Source of the DNA: Deinococcus sp.
GTDB taxonomy: Bacteria; Deinococcota; Deinococci; Deinococcales; Deinococcaceae
NCBI GenBank assembly: GCA_018260275.1
Contig: JAGLBK010000037.1
Location: 1-16,116, forward strand
Length of the DNA: 16,116 nt
Reading direction: 5' to 3'
Shown: in pieces, positions 8,051-14,365 of the stretch
Layout of the letters: every line of letters starts with the position of its first letter
How positions within the stretch are numbered: the first letter of the stretch is position 1
The notes under the pieces: model-generated
Seen by the model: only the letters and a program-made list of their open reading frames with translations
What the model was told of the DNA's origin: nothing
The model's database searches: none
Program-made: the position numbers and the translations under genes

Positions 8051-9526
8051 TCAGTCCTGCGCGGGCTGGGGCAGGTGGTTGCCGACTGTTTCCGGAACAT
8101 CGAAGGCCAGGCTAAAGGTCGTTCCCCCCGGCCCCGTTTCGCTGACTTCCAGGCGGGCGTCGAGCTGGTCGGCAATCCACTGGGCGATGCTCAGGCCCAG
8201 GCCCGCGCCGCCCGAGTCGCGCTGACGGGCGGGGTCGGCGCGGTAAAAGCGCTCGAAGACGTGCGGCAGGTCGGCCGCCGGAATACCGCTGCCCTGGTCG
8301 CGCACCAGCAGCACCGTCTGCGCCGGAGAACGGAGCAGTTCCACCGTTATGGTGCTGCCCGCCGGACTGTACTTCACAGCGTTGTCGAGCAAAATCAGCA
8401 GCAGTTGCTTGAGCCGGTCCTTGTCGCCCTGGACGGTATATAGCTCATCGGCGGCCCACAGCTCGAAAACGTGGTGCGCCGAGAGCTGCCGGGCGTCGCG
8501 CAGGGCTTCGAGGGCTACGTCGCGCAGCGGCACGTCCAGGCGTTGCAGGGTCGCCCCGGCGTCGCTGCGGGCCAGCAGCAGCAGGTCCTCGACCAGGCGG
8601 GTCATGCGGGAGGTCTCGCGCTCGATTTCGCCCAGCATCTCGCCCCGGTCAGCTTCGGGCAGGTGTGGATGTCGGCGCAGCAGTTCCAGGTTGCCGCGCA
8701 TGACGGTCAGCGGGGCACGCAACTCGTGCGAGGCGTCGCCCACGAAGCGCTGCTGCGATTTCCAGGCGGCTTGCAGGCTGCCCAGCATGTCATTAAAGGT
8801 CACGGCCAGGCGGCCCAGCTCGTCGCGGTTGCCGGTGGTCTGCACGCGGCTGGTCAGGTCGTGGCTCTGCGAGATGGCCCGCGCCGCGTCGATCAGGCGG
8901 GCGACCGGCCTCAGCGCGGCCCCGGCCACCCACCAGCCGATCAGCAGCACCGCCAGCACCGAGAACAGCACCAGTTGCGCCAGCAGCCGCGCCATGTTCA
9001 GCGCAGCCGCGTCCAGGCGGGTCAGCGGCGAGAGGGTTTCGACGTAGCCCACGGTGCGGCCCTTGCGGATGGCCCGGATCACGTAGCGCCGCCAGCGCTG
9101 GTCATCCACGACCAGGGTGCCGAACGCCGAATTTTTGGGCGTCACGACGCTCGACTGAAAAAACCGCAGCGGCAGCACCTTCTGGTAGGCGGGTGGGGCC
9201 GGTGCCCGGAGGGGCGCGTCGGGATGGCCGTGGGGCAGTCCCGGATCGCTGGGCGACATGTACATCAGTTCGCCCTTGGGCGAGTAGCTCCGCATGACCA
9301 TCACCACGCCGTCTTTGGTCGAGCCGAGCGTGTCGGTTTCCAGCGCGTAAGAGCGCCCATACGTCCGGATCCCGTTTTCGACGATGCGCCCGCTGACCAC
9401 CAGCAGCCGGTCGAGGGCGAGGTACTGTTCGCGCACCGACACGCTGTAGCCCACCACTGCCACCACGCTGAGGGCCAGCGCACACAGCGTGCCGTACCAC
9501 AGGCTCAGGCGCAGGCGCAGGGTCAT
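8051..9526 (-). CDS. Two-component sensor histidine kinase
   Basis: 491 residues. TM1 is about 11-30, then a periplasmic domain of about 150 residues (31-180), TM2 about 181-203, and a HAMP domain about 204-257 (RPVARLIDAARAIS…NRDELGRLAVTFNDML). The HisKA box FVGDASHELRAPL has phospho-accepting His267. The ATPase domain shows N box LLDNAVKYSP (Asn382), G1 DQGSGIP (410-416), F box FERFYRA and G2 GGAGLGLSIAQW (439-450). All key residues are present, so it should be active. The sensor domain gives no clue to the signal. It lies 48 bp downstream of its response regulator. TATGAC six bases before ATG 9526 may be an extra promoter. Its TGA stop is also one copy of the target duplication of the neighbouring MITE, so the reading frame is unharmed. 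Confidence 0.95.
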   Translation of the reverse strand: MTLRLRLSLWYGTLCALALSVVAVVGYSVSVREQYLALDRLLVVSGRIVENGIRTYGRSYALETDTLGSTKDGVVMVMRSYSPKGELMYMSPSDPGLPHGHPDAPLRAPAPPAYQKVLPLRFFQSSVVTPKNSAFGTLVVDDQRWRRYVIRAIRKGRTVGYVETLSPLTRLDAAALNMARLLAQLVLFSVLAVLLIGWWVAGAALRPVARLIDAARAISQSHDLTSRVQTTGNRDELGRLAVTFNDMLGSLQAAWKSQQRFVGDASHELRAPLTVMRGNLELLRRHPHLPEADRGEMLGEIERETSRMTRLVEDLLLLARSDAGATLQRLDVPLRDVALEALRDARQLSAHHVFELWAADELYTVQGDKDRLKQLLLILLDNAVKYSPAGSTITVELLRSPAQTVLLVRDQGSGIPAADLPHVFERFYRADPARQRDSGGAGLGLSIAQWIADQLDARLEVSETGPGGTTFSLAFDVPETVGNHLPQPAQD

Positions 9527-9532
9527 GCCGTA

Positions 9533-9538
9533 GTCATA
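9533..9538 (-). promoter_or_regulatory. Possible internal -10 (TATGAC) for the kinase gene
   Basis: On the - strand TATGAC, then TACGGC, then ATG 9526. The spacing matches the leaderless pattern, but the last base deviates from TANNNT. It could let the kinase be made independently of the regulator gene. Confidence 0.3.
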
Positions 9539-9552
9539 CCTGTAGCCGTTAT

Positions 9553-9566
9553 CCCCGTGGCCGGGG
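9553..9566 (-). other. Stem-loop between response regulator and kinase genes
   Basis: CCCCG-GCCA-CGGGG on the - strand: a perfect 5-bp stem with a tetraloop in the 48-bp intercistronic gap, not followed by T residues. It may tune the ratio of regulator to kinase message by processing or pausing. Confidence 0.4.
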
Positions 9567-9574
9567 TCATGGGG

Positions 9575-10252
9575 TCAGGCCCGCCGCAGCACATAGCCGA
9601 CGCCGCGAATGGTGTGGATGAGCCGCGTTTCGCCATTTTCTTCCAGCTTTTGTCGCAACTGCTTGACGTAGGTTTCGACCACGTTGGGGTCGCCCAGATA
9701 CCCCAGGCCCCAGGCGCGGTCCAGCAGCACCGACTTGGACTGCACCCGCTCGGGCTGCTCCATGAAACTGTGCAGCAGCCGGAATTCCTGCGCGGTCAGG
9801 GTAATTTCACGCCCCAGCCGCGTTACGCTGTGGCCCGCGCTGTCGAGCGTCAGGTCGTCGTAGGTCAGCACGCTGGGATGGTCCTGTTCACGCCGCCGCA
9901 ACTGCGCCCGCACCCGCGCCACCAGCACGTCGAAACTGAACGGCTTGGTCACGTAGTCGTCGGCCCCGCTGCGAAACCCGGCCACCTGTTCGCCCGATTC
10001 GTCGCGGGCGGTCAGCAGCAGCACCGGCACCTGCTGGCCCTCGCCGCGCAGCCGCCGCAGCACCTCCAGGCCGTCTATTCCCGGTAGCATCACGTCCAGC
10101 ACGACCAGTTCGGGGGGGCGCTCGCGCAGGGCGATCAGTCCGGCCTCGCCGTCCGGCGCCGTTTCGACGGAAAAGCCCTCATGCGACAGCCCCCGCTCCA
10201 GCAGGCTACGCACGCCGGGATCGTCGTCGATGACCAGAATTTTGGGACCCAC
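9575..10252 (-). CDS. OmpR/PhoB-family response regulator
   Basis: 225 residues. The receiver domain is about 4-115, with acidic pocket DDD (9-11), phospho-acceptor Asp53 (VVLDVMLPG), Thr81 (LLLTARD) and Lys103 (YVTKPFS). A short linker leads to a winged-helix DNA-binding domain (about 130-225), with LTAQEFRLL, a recognition-helix region VVETYVKQLRQKLEE and the wing end TIRGVGYVLRRA. It should be phosphorylated by the kinase encoded just downstream and bind DNA as a dimer. GTG 10252 was chosen because TAGACT lies six bases upstream and MGPKILVIDDD is a standard receiver start. It is divergent from an exported-protein gene with a 74-bp shared gap, so that gene may be a target. Confidence 0.95.
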   Translation of the reverse strand: MGPKILVIDDDPGVRSLLERGLSHEGFSVETAPDGEAGLIALRERPPELVVLDVMLPGIDGLEVLRRLRGEGQQVPVLLLTARDESGEQVAGFRSGADDYVTKPFSFDVLVARVRAQLRRREQDHPSVLTYDDLTLDSAGHSVTRLGREITLTAQEFRLLHSFMEQPERVQSKSVLLDRAWGLGYLGDPNVVETYVKQLRQKLEENGETRLIHTIRGVGYVLRRA

Positions 10253-10255
10253 CGG

Positions 10256-10266
10256 TCTAGTCTAGA
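10256..10266 (-). promoter_or_regulatory. -10 hexamer TAGACT of the regulator gene within a palindrome
   Basis: On the - strand TAGACT (10259-10264), six bases, GTG 10252. The hexamer is embedded in TCTAG-T-CTAGA, an 11-bp odd palindrome at 10256-10266. A dimeric protein bound there would block the promoter, so autoregulation is possible; that part is inference. Confidence 0.45.
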
Positions 10267-10326
10267 ACAGTTCACCCGCCGCCCTCCACCACTTCCGGGC
10301 AGGCCCGAACTTTGCCACAATAGGCC

Positions 10327-10794
10327 ATGCGCCTTTGTCTGATTCTTCTGATTCTCGGTAGCTGGACTGCTGGCCTGGCGGTCGATTCCGGTGATCCCGC
10401 CGTACAGAAAAAGCTTAAGGCGGTGGCCAATGCCCAGGGGCTGAACGACCCGGTGACCCTCCCGATCACCCCCGAACTCAGGGCCAAAATCACGGCGCAG
10501 GCCGCTGCTTTCGGCCACCTGAAGTGCGGCGCTTCTTACGTGGCCTATTACATCAAACAGGGTTCGACCCTGATTCCCATGAATTACGAAACCACCGCCC
10601 AGCAGATCAAGGCCGGGGTGCTGGAACAGTGGAAGACCACTCAGAAGATCAAGATCGTGCAGATCGAGGCGACCGGCAAACCCTTTCCGGATGTTCAGAT
10701 GATTGGGCAGGCGGGGCAGGTGCAGATCTACGGCCACACCTTCATGCGCCCGGAGCAGGGCTTTTACCGCTACTACACCTATTTTTGCCGCTGA
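10327..10794 (+). CDS. Exported protein of unknown function
   Basis: 155 residues. MRLCLILLILGSWTAGLAVDSG looks like a short signal peptide with cleavage near residue 18. There is no lipobox at the cleavage point. The mature part is polar, about 135 residues, with two Cys (Cys67 in HLKCGASYV and Cys154 at the end, YTYFCR) that could pair outside the membrane. Sequence such as EQWKTTQKIKIVQIEATGKPFPDVQMIGQ suggests an alpha/beta domain. I recognise no family. A CACAAT hexamer five bases before ATG 10327 could be the -10 of a leaderless message. It is divergent from the response regulator gene and may be under its control. A hairpin follows at 10826. Confidence 0.75.
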   Translation: MRLCLILLILGSWTAGLAVDSGDPAVQKKLKAVANAQGLNDPVTLPITPELRAKITAQAAAFGHLKCGASYVAYYIKQGSTLIPMNYETTAQQIKAGVLEQWKTTQKIKIVQIEATGKPFPDVQMIGQAGQVQIYGHTFMRPEQGFYRYYTYFCR

Positions 10795-10825
10795 CTGAAG
10801 CATGAAGGCCCGCTGCCGCCGCCTC

Positions 10826-10845
10826 AGCTGAGCCTCAGCTTTGTT
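10826..10845 (+). terminator. Weak intrinsic terminator after the exported-protein gene
   Basis: AGCTGA-GCC-TCAGCT, a perfect 6-bp stem with a 3-base loop, followed by TTGTT. The T tract is short. It lies 31 bases after the stop and ahead of the next promoter. Confidence 0.45.
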
Positions 10846-10870
10846 CCAGCGCCAGAACAGCTTGCGTTTC

Positions 10871-10876
10871 TAGACT
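10871..10876 (+). promoter_or_regulatory. -10 hexamer TAGACT before the gene at 10883
   Basis: TAGACT, six bases, then ATG 10883. The hexamer and preceding TC (TCTAGACT) are the same as in the response regulator promoter. Confidence 0.5.
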
Positions 10877-10882
10877 GGCTGC

Positions 10883-11311
10883 ATGACCATCCAAGCCCAG
10901 GTCAGGGTCTTTCCCAGCCATGTCGCCTCGTTCGGGGGAGTTCGCCTGCGCCGGTTGTCGGTGTCGCTGCCGCACCAGAATTACGACCTGCTGCTGCACG
11001 AGGGCAGCCAGGGCAGCGCTTTCGTGCTGGAAGAAGCGGCAGAGCACGGCGTATCCAGCCCCCTTCATCTGAAGGCCGAATGGGGCGAGGCCCTGGGCCA
11101 GATTCAGAAGTTCACGGTAGAGGCCAGCGGTCAGATCACGGCCTTCGAGCTGCTACTGAACCTGCGGAGCGGTGACGCCACCCCGGTCACGGTCGGCGCC
11201 GGGGAAGTCTACTGGTCGGGCGGTGAACTGTACTGCCGCAAACGCCTGGGCTACGCCCTGCGCGACGTGCAGAAGGGCAAACGCGCCCGCGTCCGTTCCC
11301 AGGCGGCCTGA
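10883..11311 (+). CDS. Conserved-looking protein of unknown function
   Basis: 142 residues, soluble, without signal peptide or membrane segment. Alternating short hydrophobic strands (RRLSVSLPHQNYDLLLHEG; FTVEASGQITAFELLLNLR) suggest a mainly beta fold. The C-terminus is strongly basic (KRLGYALRDVQKGKRARVRSQ), which could touch nucleic acid or phospholipid. I recognise no family. Support comes from a well-placed TAGACT hexamer six bases before ATG 10883, coding-like third positions, and a good terminator 111 bases after the stop. Confidence 0.72.
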   Translation: MTIQAQVRVFPSHVASFGGVRLRRLSVSLPHQNYDLLLHEGSQGSAFVLEEAAEHGVSSPLHLKAEWGEALGQIQKFTVEASGQITAFELLLNLRSGDATPVTVGAGEVYWSGGELYCRKRLGYALRDVQKGKRARVRSQAA

Positions 11312-11421
11312 AGCGACTACGCCTTTAGGCTGATGCGCCTGCCCCGGACAGGCTGCCATACTCAGTCACGCCTGAGCCGGGGCCTCCACACGGGAAGCAT
11401 CGACCACCCGGCTCAAGTCAG

Positions 11422-11454
11422 AACCCCACCCGGAGTAGCGGTGGGGGTTATTTT
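11422..11454 (+). terminator. Intrinsic terminator in the convergent gap
   Basis: CCCCACC (11424-11430) pairs with GGTGGGG (11440-11446) around a 9-base loop; AA/TT may extend the stem past a one-base bulge. TTATTTTCT follows. It ends the + strand transcript from 10883. The reverse strand lacks a T tract, so it works mainly one way. Confidence 0.7.
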
Positions 11455-11466
11455 CTGGTGTGGGTT

Positions 11467-11988
11467 TCAGGGCTGCTGCGGAACAGGCCTGACCGGCTGG
11501 TACTGCAAAATGACCGTGCCTAGCGCATTTTCCCAGAGTATGCCGCCCGCTTTGACCCTGAACGGCTGCGTGAACAGCTCGGCCAGGGCGTTCTCGGCGG
11601 TCATGTCGTCGCAGAACATCCGGGTGGTGGCCAGACCGCTGAAGGTCAGGTGGTTGCCCCGCAGCTGTCCGGCACCGCTGAGGCGGTTGCAGCCCGCCTG
11701 TCCGGTCAGCTGCACCTCGCCGCCAGGCCGGGTGGTCAGGGTCAGCCGTGAGCCTGTCGGGACTGGGATGTTCTTGCCATGCAGGGTCAGGGCGGTGATC
11801 TGCCAGTTGCCGGATTTCAGGGTAGTTGGGGTCTGAGGTTCAGACATTCGTCCTCCAGAAACGGCTGGGTGCCGCAGAGGTGTTGCTGGGGGTGTCGTTC
11901 TAGCCGGTAACGCTACAGGCGGTTGGTGGGTCGGCGCACTTCCGCCGGTGAGCACGGCAGTCACGATCAGCGAAGCGAAGAGAGGCAT
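11467..11988 (-). CDS. META-domain (HslJ-like) protein, probably exported
   Basis: 173 residues from ATG 11988. A hydrophobic N-terminus (LFASLIVTAVLTGG) lacking a basic start, and a Pro/Thr-rich linker to about residue 50, lead to a META domain (about 57-165). Its hallmarks are LKSGNWQITAL, GQAGCNRLSGAG (Cys100) and FSGLATTRMFCDDM (Cys126), the usual Cys pair, then ENALAELF. META-domain proteins are cell-envelope proteins of poorly known function; HslJ of E. coli is linked to novobiocin resistance and heat shock. CACAAT six bases before ATG 11988 fits a leaderless start. A second in-frame start, ATG 11847 (Met48), has GGAGG four bases upstream and would give a cytoplasmic 126-residue form. 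I cannot decide which is used. Confidence 0.82.
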   Translation of the reverse strand: MPLFASLIVTAVLTGGSAPTHQPPVALPARTTPPATPLRHPAVSGGRMSEPQTPTTLKSGNWQITALTLHGKNIPVPTGSRLTLTTRPGGEVQLTGQAGCNRLSGAGQLRGNHLTFSGLATTRMFCDDMTAENALAELFTQPFRVKAGGILWENALGTVILQYQPVRPVPQQP

Positions 11989-11994
11989 GGCCCG

Positions 11995-12000
11995 ATTGTG
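11995..12000 (-). promoter_or_regulatory. Possible -10 (CACAAT) of the META-domain gene
   Basis: On the - strand CACAAT, then CGGGCC, then ATG 11988. The first base differs from TANNNT. The same hexamer occurs five bases before the start at 10327. Confidence 0.3.
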
Positions 12001-12034
12001 CCGCTCCCGACTGATACGTTGCTGACGGCCCAGC

Positions 12035-12062
12035 AAAAAAGAGCACCCCCGCAGAGGTGCCC
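12035..12062 (-). terminator. Intrinsic terminator downstream of bioY
   Basis: On the - strand GGGCACC-TCTGCGGG-GGTGC followed by TCTTTTTTG: a stable 5-bp GC-rich stem and a run of six T. It lies 22 bases after the bioY stop and separates birA-bioY from the META-domain gene. Confidence 0.85.
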
Positions 12063-12083
12063 TGTGAGGTGTGAGTGAGTGGG

Positions 12084-12662
12084 TTACTTTTTCTGGGCCA
12101 GTGCCCAGGCTCCGGGCAGCAGCAGGGCGGCCAGGCCCAGCTTCAGGCTGTCGCCCAGAATGAAGGGGGTCAGGCCAGCGGCAAACAGTTTGTCGCCGTG
12201 CAGTCCGGTGGTCATGCTCAGCCAGGGCAGGCCGAGGGCGTAAATGACCACGGTCCCCAGCAGCATCGCCAGGGCCGTGCCCAGGAACTTGCGGTCCAGG
12301 CCAAAGCGCTCGACGAGGTAGCCGACCAGTGCGGCGGCAAAGGGGTAACTCAGCAGGTAGCCGCCGGTCGGTCCGGCGAACTTGGCAAAGCTGCCCACGC
12401 CGCCCGCGAACACCGGCAGCCCGACTGCGCCCAGTGCCAGATACAGCGCCAGGGCCGCAAAGCCGCGCTTCCAGCCCAGCGCCGCGCCGACCAGCAGCAC
12501 GCCCAGCGTTTGCAGCGTCACCGGTACGGGCTTGAGGGGAATCTGGGCCTGGGCCAGCAGCGAAATGAGGACGGCGCCGCCCGCGATCAGCAGCAGGTCG
12601 CGCGTGAGGCTGTGGGCAGGGGCCAGGGTACGGGCCAGGGTCGGGTGTGCAGCTTGGGTCAT
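12084..12662 (-). CDS. bioY: Biotin transporter substrate-binding membrane subunit BioY
   Basis: 192 residues, about six hydrophobic segments across the protein. Family hallmarks are AQIPLKPVPVTLQTLGVLLVGAALG (about 39-63), LYLALGAVGLPVFAGG (about 73-88), and PTGGYLLSYPFAAALVGYL, the strongly conserved BioY signature. BioY is the S component of an energy-coupling factor transporter that captures biotin; it works with EcfA/EcfT, which are not in the window, or alone. ATG 12662 is preceded by AAGGAG with a 7-base gap, the clearest Shine-Dalgarno here; the frame's upstream extension to 12800 overlaps birA and is rejected. It follows birA by 70 bp on the same strand. Presence with birA implies scavenging of biotin. 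Confidence 0.95.
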   Translation of the reverse strand: MTQAAHPTLARTLAPAHSLTRDLLLIAGGAVLISLLAQAQIPLKPVPVTLQTLGVLLVGAALGWKRGFAALALYLALGAVGLPVFAGGVGSFAKFAGPTGGYLLSYPFAAALVGYLVERFGLDRKFLGTALAMLLGTVVIYALGLPWLSMTTGLHGDKLFAAGLTPFILGDSLKLGLAALLLPGAWALAQKK

Positions 12663-12732
12663 CGGGAAACTCCTTGTGTGGGGGGCGGTGAAGGGGCGAA
12701 AGGGGAGAACGGCAGCAGGGCGCGGCATATCT

Positions 12733-13746
12733 TCAGGGCGCGGGACCGCCGCTGGCCCGGTCAGGCTGAAGCGAGCCGACCAGCTGCACATCCCCGGCAT
12801 GAACCGTGTGAATGGCGCCGTCCGGGGCCTCGACCAGCAGACTGCCCTGCGCGTCGAGGTCGCGGGCGATGCCAGTCACCGGGCCGCGCGGTGTGCCGAC
12901 CTCGACCCGCTGCCCCAGGGTCAGGCTGCGCTCTTTCCAGGCGGCCAGCACCGCTCCGGCAGGCTGGGCCAGCCAGTGTTCCAGTACCGCCAGCAGTGCG
13001 GCCAGCACCGCCGCGCGGGTCACGCCGGGCCGGAACTCGCGCAGGTGCGCTGCGCCGGGCGGGGCACTGGCTACGTTCAGCCCGATGCCCAGGACCGCCC
13101 GCCGCGCTTCCTCGCCGCGCAGGTCGGCTTCCAGCAGGATTCCGGCCAGTTTGCGGCCATCGGTGCTCAGCAGGTCGTTGGGCCACTTCAGCCCGATTGG
13201 TGGTGTCCCCGTTCCCGCTGGTACACAGGCGTCGTACAGGGCCACGCCCGCCGCCAGTGGCAGTAGCGCCAGCCTGCCGAGCGCGAGCGTGCCCGTCTGG
13301 ACATCGTCAGCAGCACTGGAATCATCACCGGCACCGCGCAGCAGCACACTGAAGACCAGCGTGCCGTGCGTGGTGTCCCAGACACGTCCACGGCGGCCCC
13401 GGCCCTGGCTCTGCTGCTCGGCGACCACCACGGCGCCGTGTGGGGCGGGGCTGCCCGGTTCGTCAGCCCAGCGGCGTACCTCGTCCTGGGTGCTGTCCAC
13501 ACTTCCCAGGTAACGCATGGCCCGCCCGAACTCACCGCGCCCGGCCAGCAGTGGTTCTACCAGCTGCGGGGCAGGGGTGCCGGGTTCCAGGGCGTAGCCA
13601 CCGCGTGTAATGACCAGCGGCACACCCTGCTCGGTCAGTTTGTGGGCCAGCGTATTCACCGTGACCCGCCCCACGCCCAGCGCCGCGCCCAGACGTTCGC
13701 CCGACTGGGGCAGGTCGGTCAGCAGGGACAGCAGACGCTGGGGCAT
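12733..13746 (-). CDS. birA: Biotin protein ligase / possible biotin repressor BirA
   Basis: 337 residues. It activates biotin with ATP to biotinyl-AMP and transfers it to the carboxyl carrier subunits of biotin enzymes. An N-terminal helix-turn-helix domain (about 5-55, LGAALGVGRVTVNTLAHKL) marks the bifunctional class that may also repress biotin genes. The catalytic domain has GSVDSTQ (81-87), the biotinyl-AMP loop GRGRRGR (115-121) and KWPNDLL (187-193), plus a C-terminal SH3-like domain (about 280-330). ATG 13746 follows AACACT by six bases, a weak -10 match. bioY lies downstream on the same strand, so BirA may control its own transporter, but no operator palindrome was seen. It is divergent from the Fur-family gene, 136 bp apart. 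Confidence 0.95.
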   Translation of the reverse strand: MPQRLLSLLTDLPQSGERLGAALGVGRVTVNTLAHKLTEQGVPLVITRGGYALEPGTPAPQLVEPLLAGRGEFGRAMRYLGSVDSTQDEVRRWADEPGSPAPHGAVVVAEQQSQGRGRRGRVWDTTHGTLVFSVLLRGAGDDSSAADDVQTGTLALGRLALLPLAAGVALYDACVPAGTGTPPIGLKWPNDLLSTDGRKLAGILLEADLRGEEARRAVLGIGLNVASAPPGAAHLREFRPGVTRAAVLAALLAVLEHWLAQPAGAVLAAWKERSLTLGQRVEVGTPRGPVTGIARDLDAQGSLLVEAPDGAIHTVHAGDVQLVGSLQPDRASGGPAP

Positions 13747-13870
13747 ATGTTCAGTGTTTTACGCCATTTGGTGACCGGAGCGCAATGGACCGGGTTCAGA
13801 TGCAGCGCCAGCGCGGCCATTCTCAAGTCGGTTCGCCTTCCCTGTCATCCCGCCGTCAGATAGGACGCGC

Positions 13871-13876
13871 TATGAT
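13871..13876 (+). promoter_or_regulatory. -10 hexamer TATGAT of the Fur-family gene
   Basis: TATGAT, then GCCGTT, then ATG 13883. It is the best consensus -10 in the window, at leaderless spacing. No clear -35 at 16-18 bases. Confidence 0.6.
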
Positions 13877-13882
13877 GCCGTT

Positions 13883-14281
13883 ATGACGATGGTGCGGCAA
13901 ACCAGGCAGCGTAGTGCGGTGATCGAAGTGCTTCAGACTTCGCGCGATCACCCCGACGCGGCCCAGGTTCATACCCAGGTGCGCGAAAAACTGCCCAGCG
14001 TAAGCCTCGGCACGGTCTACCGCACGCTGGACGCTCTGGTGCGTGACGGCGTGGTCATGACCATCGAGCGCACCGGACAGGCCACGCGCTACGACTACAA
14101 ACGGGCGGGCGAACACCACCACCACGCCGTCTGCCGGGCCTGCGGGGCCATCTTCGACGTTCCGGCAGCGGCGCTGCCCCAGCCGCCCGCCGCCGCGCTG
14201 CCCGCAGGCTTTCAGGTCACCGACGTGCACCTGGAGTTCATGGGTGTGTGTGCCGGGTGCGCCGAAAAAAACAGGGCGTAG
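13883..14281 (+). CDS. Fur-family metal-responsive transcription regulator
   Basis: 132 residues. A winged helix covers about 1-75 (QRSAVIEVLQ, ALVRDG, SLGTVYRTLDAL as recognition helix 41-52). The dimerisation and metal domain follows, with HHHHAVC (78-84). Two CxxC pairs, Cys84/Cys87 and Cys123/Cys126, form the structural zinc site. The family includes Fur (iron), Mur/Mn-type, Zur and PerR. The sequence alone does not settle the metal; a manganese, iron or peroxide role would suit Deinococcus, whose stress tolerance depends on Mn/Fe balance. A TATGAT -10 six bases before ATG 13883 supports the start. No obvious Fur box was seen in the 136-bp gap to birA. The next + strand gene has its own promoter. 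Confidence 0.93.
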   Translation: MTMVRQTRQRSAVIEVLQTSRDHPDAAQVHTQVREKLPSVSLGTVYRTLDALVRDGVVMTIERTGQATRYDYKRAGEHHHHAVCRACGAIFDVPAAALPQPPAAALPAGFQVTDVHLEFMGVCAGCAEKNRA

Positions 14282-14330
14282 TTCAGGCGACTGCTTTACG
14301 GTATGGAATACCCGGCGGGATAAAGTGCCA

Positions 14331-14358
14331 TTGTACTGGCCTGACCCTGCGGTAAGCT
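14331..14358 (+). promoter_or_regulatory. Promoter of the membrane-protein gene
   Basis: TTGTAC (14331-14336), 16-bp spacer, TAAGCT (14353-14358), then seven bases to ATG 14366. It is the only leaderless site here with a fair -35 as well. Confidence 0.6.
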
Positions 14359-14365
14359 CGGCACA

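Noticed and set aside
7831..8175. A 114-codon open frame on the - strand crossing the MITE and the kinase end
   Set aside because: It runs out of frame through kinase coding sequence and the mobile element; no support for a protein.
8471..10087. A 538-codon open frame on the + strand opposite the kinase and regulator genes
   Set aside because: It is antisense to two well-supported proteins, is rich in His, Gln and Ala, and shows no domain. Long antisense frames are expected at this GC content.
12663..12800. Upstream extension of the bioY reading frame
   Set aside because: It overlaps the end of birA and ignores the strong AAGGAG site before ATG 12662.
12075..13352. A 425-codon open frame on the + strand opposite bioY and birA
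   Set aside because: Same reasoning: low-complexity shadow of two recognised genes.
14300..14312. Hairpin GGTAT-GGA-ATACC after the Fur-family gene as a terminator
   Set aside because: The stem is short, holds three A-T pairs and is followed by CCGGCGGG rather than T residues.
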